A program made the position numbers and the translations under genes. Shown one piece after another: positions 1-7,225 of a DNA stretch of 64,000 nt (position 1 is its first letter; the number at the start of each line of letters is the position of its first letter). Location: contig JAKSDO010000153.1 of the NCBI GenBank assembly GCA_022360055.1, positions 43,172-107,171 on the forward strand, read 5' to 3'. The DNA is from Cytophagales bacterium (GTDB lineage Bacteria > Bacteroidota > Bacteroidia > Cytophagales > Cyclobacteriaceae). Under the pieces are notes generated by a model. The model searched no databases. It was not told the DNA's origin and worked only from the letters and a program-made list of their open reading frames with translations.

Positions 1-1047
1 TTGGCGCAAATCATGATTCCATGTCCAGAGACTTCCGTTGAAAACAATAGGAAAGCTGGCACGGGAAGCACTTGCGGTCAAATATCTGCGATAATAATAG
101 ATGTTTTCGATATAATCATCGGGAATACTTACAAACGAACGTTCCCAAAAACTCTTCCACCATGTGTCGTGTGCTATCTTGGCTTTTTCAATGGATTCCT
201 TTTCTTTATTGTCCAAAATTTTTATAGCATCTTCAAGCAAATGATCACTTTCATTCGAGGTAACCACCGAAACAATAATTTTAGCATTCATTGCATTGCT
301 TTTGCCTGTTTCGATAACAGCCAGTTTACTGTTTTTAATTTTTGGCGCAGATTTTATTCCAATAATCCTGCAAGCTACCACGAAATCAAGCCCGTCGAAG
401 TGTTCTGTTATATAAATATCCCCGTCTCTTGTATTTGCCTTTGATTTCCCAAGCCCTGCCGAAGCATCCTTGCTGTAGCCTCCGTACCAACCCCCAAACG
501 ACCGGCTTCCCCATCGTTCCAGTTTTACAGTCAAAGAAGTACCTGATTGTAATTCTCCCGTTGTTTCTAGCTTGCAATCAATTATCCAGGCATTGGCATT
601 GGCATCCACCCAGGTTTCAATATTGGTATCGCTGAAAGGCGTTTTACTTTTAAAAGAAGAGGTGGCATTATACATGCCCATCCGGGCTTCAAAATCGTTT
701 AAATACAGCCATTCCGTATTGGGAATACCAAAATCGACCTTCAACCTGCCGGCGGCCCGCAACGTTGTTCTCGATTCTGCATTAGGTTTGTCAAACAAAT
801 CCGATTTGTTTATTTGTAGTTCTATCCCCGATTTTGTGCACCAAACCACTCCCCCCATATCACCATTGCCAATAGTCAACCCTTCAAAGCCTTCGTAATT
901 TGGGGTTTGAAAAACAATGTCGTGTTTCGATAAGTAGTTTTTATAATCTACATTAAGACCTATGAATTCCTTTTTTTCTCGGGCTCGGATATGGGTAGTC
1001 AAAAGAAGGAATAGCAACAAACTTATGATTCTACTGTAACTTCTCAT
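1..1047 (-). CDS. DUF5703/GH95-like secreted glycosidase-like protein, 3' end cut by window edge
   Basis: The frame is open from an ATG at 1047 to base 1 (349 codons), so the C-terminus lies outside the window. The N-terminus has a signal peptide (MRSYSRIISLLLFLLLTTHIRA). It is followed by a beta-sandwich-type region with the motif GLTIGNGDMGGVVW near residues 55-70. That motif is typical of the N-terminal domain shared by DUF5703 and GH95-type proteins. Near the cut end comes a segment HDTWWKSFWERS and FNGSLWTWNHDLR, which marks the entry to an (alpha/alpha)6 catalytic barrel in this group. The protein is probably periplasmic or extracellular and acts on a carbohydrate; the exact bond is unknown. 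It is the last visible gene of the region 1 locus and starts 17 bp after the DUF4838 gene, so it is very likely co-transcribed. The family assignment rests on motif recognition only. Confidence 0.6.
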   Translation of the reverse strand, partial: MRSYSRIISLLLFLLLTTHIRAREKKEFIGLNVDYKNYLSKHDIVFQTPNYEGFEGLTIGNGDMGGVVWCTKSGIELQINKSDLFDKPNAESRTTLRAAGRLKVDFGIPNTEWLYLNDFEARMGMYNATSSFKSKTPFSDTNIETWVDANANAWIIDCKLETTGELQSGTSLTVKLERWGSRSFGGWYGGYSKDASAGLGKSKANTRDGDIYITEHFDGLDFVVACRIIGIKSAPKIKNSKLAVIETGKSNAMNAKIIVSVVTSNESDHLLEDAIKILDNKEKESIEKAKIAHDTWWKSFWERSFVSIPDDYIENIYYYRRYLTASASRASFPIVFNGSLWTWNHDLRQ

Positions 1048-1064
1048 AGTTGTGTATTACTTAG

Positions 1065-2885
1065 TTATTTACAGTTTTCTTCCAAAAACTCATTGTATTT
1101 TTTCATGTATTCCCTGGGGGGAGTGTGCCATTCGTGAATACGGGTAACCCCGTTGAGATCGCACAATGCAATCACACTTTTCAACAGGTCTTTAATCTCT
1201 CTTTTAGGTTCAAGTTTACCATCTTTTTCTTCCAAAGCACCCCGTTTCCCCGTAACTTCTTCTTTTGCGATATCGAGTACGGCATAATCTATTTGCATTC
1301 TCACGGTTTTCACTCTGAATTGTTGGTCGGGATAGTCTTTTACAGCCTCTTCCGCCTTGTCGAAAATTGCATAATATTTATCAATCATCTCTTCGGTAAG
1401 GAACGTGTTTCTATTATCCCAGGGGCGCCCAAAGATGTTCAACTTTGCACCTGTCTTTTCCATTGTATTGTGCATCAGATCGATGTATTCACGAATATAC
1501 TTTCCGGCATAGCCATAATACCCGTTCAGGAAGTCGTCGATTACCGCATCCAGGTCCTGGTAGGGATCCCACATAAGTTTTGCAAAAATATAGGCTTTAA
1601 GTTCACAAAACTCTCCGCCTGTTTCGCGATTGGCTTGTTCAAACACAGCGGTTACACCGTTTTTGTGCAAATATTGCAAGTTTGGCTGCAGAGTCCTTAA
1701 ATTGGGGAATGGAGCTATTAAATTCGAAAATTGAATTACATAGTCCCAGATAAGAAAGTTGTCGTGTATTTTACGCCAGGCTTCTAAATCGGCGCAAAAC
1801 GTGGAGTCTCCTTCTTCTATTGGAATATGACGGGGACTGCCAATGTTACAAAGTAAGATATTTACATTTTTTTCGGGCTTGATTCCTTTGGGAGGACGGG
1901 TAGAATACCAGTACGACAACGTGGAGATAATTTTGTCGGGAAACCTTTTAGCCATTTTGTTCACAAATGGCAATATGGTGCCCTGTGTACTTCCACTTTC
2001 TTCATACGCTGTATGACATTTGGGACATTGACAATACTGTGCATTATCCATCTGGCTTACGGACCAATAGGTCAACTCTGGCTTTTCATCCATTAATTCC
2101 ATTAAATTTTTGTATGCTACATCAAGTGCTCCTTCGCTGGAAAAGCATATATCTCCGACATTATGTTCCTCCGCACTGCAAAGCCTTTTCCCATTTATCA
2201 TGCTGTAGTACTCCGGATGACTTGCACAATAATCTTGCGGAGGAACCAGTCGGTGGGTAGTATGGCACCAAAGCCCCCAGTCACCCTTCTGATTATAGGA
2301 ACCGTGATTATCAAGTCCGTGCCATTCCATGTATTCAGGATTGTACGCATCTCTGTACAGCACTTCGCGAAATTGAAATACAGGAATTTCTTTGTCGTTT
2401 ATGTTGTTCACGGCAATGTTAAACCGGGCAGGAATTACCGATATTTTGGATGTGTATTTTCGACAGTCCAGGTATTTCTCCAAAAAGTTATAAACTCCGT
2501 ATAGAGTACCTTTTTCCGATCCTCCGGCAATGGTAAGGCGGCCGTTTTTTGTTAGAATTACAAACCCGTCTTCTTCCAGCTCAGCAAAGTCAATCTCATC
2601 TGTTTCGGGCCGGTTTACTTTTCCAAGATTAATATCGTTGTTTTTTGCCGGTTTATCGTCTGAAACAATTTCAAAACCCGCACCGGTAATTTGTTTTAAA
2701 TAGTTTTGAAGTACTATCGATGAGTGTCTTTCGACTTCGGTAGGATTAGAAGGAATCACAATTCTTGAAACAGCTTTGCCATTTCTGCAAACGGTAACAC
2801 TATCACTTTGGCATGATGCGAAAAACAATGCCATTGCGATAAATGCAATGGTAAGATAAGTCAGCGATTTAATTTTTGTTTTCAT
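1065..2885 (-). CDS. DUF4838 lipoprotein with GH67-N-like domain, copy 2
   Basis: The 606-residue product starts at the ATG at 2885. The open frame extends 15 codons further, to 2930, but only the inner start gives a clean lipoprotein signal (AFIAMALFFASC, Cys near residue 25). Residues about 40-150 look like the alpha/beta domain found N-terminal in GH67 and other glycosidases. The rest matches DUF4838, with the diagnostic WSVSQMDN followed by the cysteine cluster YCQCPKC. DUF4838 proteins are presumed TIM-barrel carbohydrate hydrolases, but I know of no activity to assign. The gene lies 45 bp after its paralogue (2931-4745), and the two proteins share long identical stretches such as LLCNIGSPRHIPIEEGDS. 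This is a recent tandem duplication inside the operon. Confidence 0.75.
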   Translation of the reverse strand: MKTKIKSLTYLTIAFIAMALFFASCQSDSVTVCRNGKAVSRIVIPSNPTEVERHSSIVLQNYLKQITGAGFEIVSDDKPAKNNDINLGKVNRPETDEIDFAELEEDGFVILTKNGRLTIAGGSEKGTLYGVYNFLEKYLDCRKYTSKISVIPARFNIAVNNINDKEIPVFQFREVLYRDAYNPEYMEWHGLDNHGSYNQKGDWGLWCHTTHRLVPPQDYCASHPEYYSMINGKRLCSAEEHNVGDICFSSEGALDVAYKNLMELMDEKPELTYWSVSQMDNAQYCQCPKCHTAYEESGSTQGTILPFVNKMAKRFPDKIISTLSYWYSTRPPKGIKPEKNVNILLCNIGSPRHIPIEEGDSTFCADLEAWRKIHDNFLIWDYVIQFSNLIAPFPNLRTLQPNLQYLHKNGVTAVFEQANRETGGEFCELKAYIFAKLMWDPYQDLDAVIDDFLNGYYGYAGKYIREYIDLMHNTMEKTGAKLNIFGRPWDNRNTFLTEEMIDKYYAIFDKAEEAVKDYPDQQFRVKTVRMQIDYAVLDIAKEEVTGKRGALEEKDGKLEPKREIKDLLKSVIALCDLNGVTRIHEWHTPPREYMKKYNEFLEENCK

Positions 2886-2930
2886 AAATAGTAATGTTAA
2901 TGGTACAGCATATGTATTTTTCATAATCAC

Positions 2931-4745
2931 CTAAAGCTTAGCTTGTTCTAACAGAAACTTATGGTACTCCGAGGCATATTCGTTGGGAGTAGTATTCCAT
3001 TCGTGCACACGGGTTACTCCGTTCAGATTGCAAATTCGTGTCACTTCGTAAAGCAATTTTTCAATTTCAGGCTTTGGTGTTATTTTCTCTCCTTTTTTCT
3101 CCAAAGCACCTCTTTGTCCGGTCACTTCCTTTTTTGCAATGTCCAAAACGGCATAATCGATCTGCATTCTTACGGTTTTTACCCTGAAAAGTAACTCAGG
3201 ATCATCTTTCACGACTTCGGCAGCATTATCAAGTACCGCATAGTATTCGTCAATCATTTCTTCTGTAAGAAAAGTATTCCTATTGTCCCAGGGACGACCG
3301 AAAATACTCAATTTCGCACCTGTCTGTTCCATTGTATCGTGCATCAAATCAATGTATTTGCGAACGTATTTCCCGGCGGCACCATAGTAGCCGTTAACAA
3401 AATCATCAATTATCGGGTCAATATCCTGAAAGGGATCCCATAGAAGTTTGGCCATCAGGTAGGCTTTTAGCTCACAAAATTCTCCGCCGATTTCCCTGTT
3501 AGCCTGCTCGAACATCGCAACTACACCGTTCTTATTCAGATATTGCAAGTTTGGTTGCAAAGTCCGCAGGTTGGGAAACGGGGCAATGAGGTGTGAAAAC
3601 TGAATCACATAATCCCACAACAGAATATTGTCATGGATCGCTCCCCAACCTTCAAGGTCGGCACAGAAAGCCGAGTCGCCTTCTTCGATAGGAATATGGC
3701 GGGGACTACCAATATTGCATAGAAGTATGTTTACATTTTCTTCAGGTTTAATATTTTTTGGCGGACGGGTTGAATACCAATAGGACAGGGTAGATATGGT
3801 TTTATCGGGGAATTTTTTTGCCATTCTGTTTACAAACGGAAGTATCGAGCCCATGGGACCACCCGACCTTTCGTATTGGGCCTCACATTCGGGACAGCGA
3901 CAATACCTGGCATTGTCCATCTGGCTAACGGACCAGTAAGTAGCCTCAGGCCTTTTATCCATTGCCTTTTTCAAATTTTTGGCAGCTATTTCAAAAACCT
4001 CATCATTCGAAAAGCAAATATCACTTAGATTGTGTTTATCCGCACTACATAACCTTTCCCCTTCTATCATACTAAAATATTCGGAATTGCTTCCGCAATA
4101 TTCTTTCGGCGGGACTAAACGCTCGGTAGTATGGCACCACATTCCCCAGTCAGATGTTCCTATGGGAACGAACTCGCCATGTTCATCAAGACCATGCCAT
4201 TCCATATAAGCAGGCACATAGGCATCTCTGTAATATATGTCCCTGAATTTGAATACAGGCACCGACTCTATGTCCAGGTTTTCGACGCTAATGGTAGCTG
4301 TTCCAGGAATTTTGGTAACTTTTGAGGAGTATTTTCGGCAACCCAGTTCTTCCAGAAATCCGTAAACGCCGTATAGCGTACCTTTTTCACTTCCCCCGGC
4401 TATGGTAAGCCTGCCACTTTTGGTTTGAATAACATACCCGTCTTTTTCCAGTTTTGGAAAATCGATTTCAGAAATTTCAGGTCTGTTTACTTTACCGATA
4501 TTAATATCGTTACGTTTGACTCGTTGGTCGTCGGAAACAATTTTCAGTTCGGCTCCAGACATTTTTTGGATATAGTCTTTTAGAACCTCTGCCGCATGTT
4601 TTTCTACATTGGTAGGGTTCACAGGTATGACAATCCGGGAGTTGGTTTTGCCATTTTTTGTCAAAGTTATTTCACCCTCATCACAACCTGTAAATAATAA
4701 ACAAAATGTGCTTAGAACAAATAGTATTTTATTTAGTTTTTCCAT
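2931..4745 (-). CDS. DUF4838 lipoprotein with GH67-N-like domain, copy 1
   Basis: The 604-residue product has a lipoprotein signal (FVLSTFCLLFTGC, Cys near residue 21), so it is probably anchored to a membrane on the periplasmic or outer face. A GH67-N-like alpha/beta domain (IVIPVNPTNVEKHAAEVLKD region) precedes the DUF4838 body. The body carries WSVSQMDN and the cysteine cluster YCRCPEC. It is nearly collinear with the next gene. Differences are scattered, for example in the linker before the cysteine cluster, which fits duplication followed by some divergence in specificity. The upstream spacer holds a 156-bp inverted-repeat element (4854-5009). Substrate and reaction are unknown; the two DUF4838 copies belong to the same uncharacterised utilisation locus. 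Confidence 0.75.
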   Translation of the reverse strand: MEKLNKILFVLSTFCLLFTGCDEGEITLTKNGKTNSRIVIPVNPTNVEKHAAEVLKDYIQKMSGAELKIVSDDQRVKRNDINIGKVNRPEISEIDFPKLEKDGYVIQTKSGRLTIAGGSEKGTLYGVYGFLEELGCRKYSSKVTKIPGTATISVENLDIESVPVFKFRDIYYRDAYVPAYMEWHGLDEHGEFVPIGTSDWGMWCHTTERLVPPKEYCGSNSEYFSMIEGERLCSADKHNLSDICFSNDEVFEIAAKNLKKAMDKRPEATYWSVSQMDNARYCRCPECEAQYERSGGPMGSILPFVNRMAKKFPDKTISTLSYWYSTRPPKNIKPEENVNILLCNIGSPRHIPIEEGDSAFCADLEGWGAIHDNILLWDYVIQFSHLIAPFPNLRTLQPNLQYLNKNGVVAMFEQANREIGGEFCELKAYLMAKLLWDPFQDIDPIIDDFVNGYYGAAGKYVRKYIDLMHDTMEQTGAKLSIFGRPWDNRNTFLTEEMIDEYYAVLDNAAEVVKDDPELLFRVKTVRMQIDYAVLDIAKKEVTGQRGALEKKGEKITPKPEIEKLLYEVTRICNLNGVTRVHEWNTTPNEYASEYHKFLLEQAKL

Positions 4746-4853
4746 TATTGGTTTTTTTATATATGAGTTGAATATTTATTTAAAAACAACTGCGATGCTG
4801 CTGATTATAAACATCTTACTTCAAGCATTCAGACGTTTTATTTCATAAGCCCC

Positions 4854-5009
4854 AGTGTCGTGTCGCGCCTGCTCTAACGGTCCAAGTTTTGTTCTTTTGA
4901 TTTTTTTCATCGTTAAAAAATCTTTACAGATCGCTGCTATGCGCAGATTTTTATGCCTCGACAAAAACCAAAATTCCTTCAACTTAACCGTCATTTCAAA
5001 CACGACACT
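4854..5009. mobile_element. 156-bp MITE-like element with 10-bp terminal inverted repeats
   Basis: The element starts with AGTGTCGTGT (4854-4863) and ends with the exact reverse complement ACACGACACT (5000-5009). It has no coding capacity of its own and sits between the 599-residue gene and the first DUF4838 gene. Its right end provides the first two bases of the stop codon of the gene at 5008-6807. If 4854-5009 is removed, that gene's frame continues three codons (Trp-Gly-Leu) to a TGA. No clear target-site duplication is visible, although CACT occurs at both minus-strand junctions. Only this copy is present in the window, so mobility is inferred from the termini and the placement. Confidence 0.55.
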
Positions 5010-6807
5010 AGTGTTTGCTTGTTTCTCTTCCTTCCCAACCGCTTTTACCATCTTCCATGTAAATTTCGTGGACACTTCGCGAAACCCTTTCATCAACTTC
5101 TTCGTTGAGCTGAATTCTAAGGGGATTCAGAAGTCTTTTTTGCCATTCCGCTATAGGTTGGTGCGGATTGTTCTTGTCTTCGATTTCATAAACCATATAG
5201 GCCCACTTTTCGGTGAAGGAGTTGCCCTTCATGGCTGGAACCAGTTGTTGCATGTTCGACGATAAGAATGGGAGAGACAGTGCTCTGGCCCAATAAATCC
5301 ACGGCCCTCCTGTGATATACATAAACGGGTTGAGTAATCTTACTCTGTTTTCAAGCCCTGCATTGGCATATTCTATTTGTATGCCGGCAAATGCCACACC
5401 TTCGTCTTCATTGTAGAAAACAATCCAGGGCACATCGGCTTCCATTTTGAGGTCGGTCAATTCAGGCATATCTCTAACATCAACCTTAACTATTTTATCC
5501 GTAATAACATCGTACCAGGTGGCATGTGTCATAAGTTCTCTTTTGAATACTATTTCGGCATTTCTAAGAGCGTTACAATGAATAGTTTCGTTTATCCGCA
5601 TATTAGTAGTGCTGATAAAATAGGGAACATCGGGAAAGAATTCATACCGCACCGAAGCGTCAACTTCAGGAATATCTCTGCGGTTTCCCCACATCTCGGT
5701 AATTGTTTTTACAGGCCCCGAAATAAGCCCGGTATGTTGCGGTGGTTTCCAGTCGGCAGTGTGTGTCCATGGACGCGGAGGAGAATAAATTCCCGGATTC
5801 CAGTGTATCGCTCCGTTGGTTTCCATTCGGTGGAAAAGCGGGAACCCGGATTTTTCTTTTAGAGTAATTTGATCCAGATGCCCGGAATTGGGATGTAAGA
5901 CAACTGAAAATTCTTTGTTTTCGATATGTAAACCCGGCTTTTCACCTTGCACTTTTAAATCGGAATTATAAACCTTTGCAAGCGCTTTATCATTGTTGTA
6001 GTAAATTAAATATACGCCCGACGATTTTGCAGGGACATTTGCCAAAAAATCTACTCTTACACTCATCGTGGGGAACCACAAAGGAACCTCACGGGTCGGA
6101 TTCCCATTTTCGTCAGGAGACATATCGTCTTCTTCCAGGTATTTCCGTATATCATATACCTGTGAAGGGGTTTCGGTAAGTTCAAACGTATTGGGGTTTA
6201 CCTCAACAACTCTGATTTCTCTTTTGATGTCAAAGGCTTCGTCAGGGTAAAAAGGCAGAAGCACTTCAACTGCTTCCGATACCCTTTCTATTCCCGCAGT
6301 TTCCGTTAACACCACCGATTTGTAGTTTTTCCATGCCTTGTCAAAAACATCCGCACCTTCGGGCGCCTTTACCCTTGTCGTTTTCGATATCCAAATATCG
6401 TTTTTCGATGCTTTTATATTCTTTTTCAGCCGTACCGCTATTTCAATATTGTATTCCCGGCCCGGTTCCCATTTCACCCAGGCGGTTACTGACGGATTTT
6501 TATAAATGGTCCCGTTTTCCGACAATCCGTAACCCGATGGTGGCCGGTGCGATTGGTGAGGCAAATTCATATCATGAAATTCACCTTCCCGGTATAAATT
6601 CGTAAAACGAACAGGTTTACCGTTGACGTTGGCAGTAACTTCAATAACGGATTCATAAGGCAATTCCAAGTCAGCTTTAAAGTGATAATAAGGAATTGCA
6701 GGAACCGGATATCCCAACGCTATTTTTCTGATTTTCAGGCCTTCTTTTGCCTGGGAGTATGTTATCCCAAAGCACCCGAGGAGTAATATTAAAAAAGTCT
6801 TCTTCAT
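5008..6807 (-). CDS. Secreted beta-rich protein of unknown function (599 aa)
   Basis: I do not recognise the family. The ATG at 6807 gives a good signal peptide (MKKTFLILLLGCFGITYSQA). An in-frame ATG at 6840 would add 11 residues in front and is less likely. The rest is rich in beta-strand-like segments. The latter half contains LHIENKEFSVVLHPNSGHLD and many aromatic residues, similar in feel to the galactose-mutarotase-like supersandwich of lyases and glycosidases. No catalytic motif can be assigned. It lies in the region 1 locus between the 898-residue protein and the DUF4838 pair, so a role in breaking down the same unknown glycan is likely. Its last codons end inside an inverted-repeat element that provides the TAG stop. 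The lost native tail would have been only three residues longer. Confidence 0.6.
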   Translation of the reverse strand: MKKTFLILLLGCFGITYSQAKEGLKIRKIALGYPVPAIPYYHFKADLELPYESVIEVTANVNGKPVRFTNLYREGEFHDMNLPHQSHRPPSGYGLSENGTIYKNPSVTAWVKWEPGREYNIEIAVRLKKNIKASKNDIWISKTTRVKAPEGADVFDKAWKNYKSVVLTETAGIERVSEAVEVLLPFYPDEAFDIKREIRVVEVNPNTFELTETPSQVYDIRKYLEEDDMSPDENGNPTREVPLWFPTMSVRVDFLANVPAKSSGVYLIYYNNDKALAKVYNSDLKVQGEKPGLHIENKEFSVVLHPNSGHLDQITLKEKSGFPLFHRMETNGAIHWNPGIYSPPRPWTHTADWKPPQHTGLISGPVKTITEMWGNRRDIPEVDASVRYEFFPDVPYFISTTNMRINETIHCNALRNAEIVFKRELMTHATWYDVITDKIVKVDVRDMPELTDLKMEADVPWIVFYNEDEGVAFAGIQIEYANAGLENRVRLLNPFMYITGGPWIYWARALSLPFLSSNMQQLVPAMKGNSFTEKWAYMVYEIEDKNNPHQPIAEWQKRLLNPLRIQLNEEVDERVSRSVHEIYMEDGKSGWEGRETSKH

Positions 6808-7225
6808 ATGACTAAAATTGTTTGTTTTCCAAAGCATCATATGCCTGCCTGTAGGCAGACAGGAAATTCGCCTTCCGGCATGCAGGCATGAATTTTAATT
6901 ATTCCCGGTTGGTGTGAATATACGCTCATGCTCATTCCATAATTCTAAACCGTATGTAACTATCCGTAACTTCAAGAACTCGCGATAAATCAAAGATCGG
7001 CGTAAGCCAATTTAAAAATGTCCACTCGCCCCGGGCACTCAGGATCGGGGAAACCCGTTTTGTTTTAAATATGCCTGTTAACCCCGATTGCCCGGAACAC
7101 TCATCTCACCGGTTCTCACCCGGACAAGCTACCGGTTTCCTTATTTATCAATTTGGTTTAGACCGGCTGAATCCATTCGTCCGGAAGGCAACACATAAAA
7201 TAAAAATATACAATTTGTTCATTCC
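6808..7225. other. Intergenic stretch with a palindromic repeat
   Basis: No gene is visible in these 418 bases. The part nearest the downstream gene holds a nested palindrome (6841-6889). The remainder (about 6900-7225) has no feature I can name. It includes a GC-rich patch near 7025-7060 but no clear terminator with a T-run. The region separates two same-strand genes of the region 1 locus, so it may contain a second promoter or simply be a long untranslated spacer. Confidence 0.5.
6841..6889. repeat. Nested palindromic repeat
   Basis: Outer arms ATGCCTGC (6841-6848) and GCAGGCAT (6882-6889) are exact inverted repeats. Inside them lies a second palindrome around CCTGTAGGCAGACAGG. This could form a cruciform in DNA or a stable hairpin in the transcript. 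A related block with CCTGCCCCAGGCAGG occurs inside the repeat at 52974-53050, so this may be a member of a dispersed family. Confidence 0.6.

Noticed and set aside
4821..5096. 91-codon minus-strand frame across the end of the 599-residue gene
   Set aside because: It overlaps the real gene in another frame and then reads through the inverted-repeat element; there is no coding pattern.
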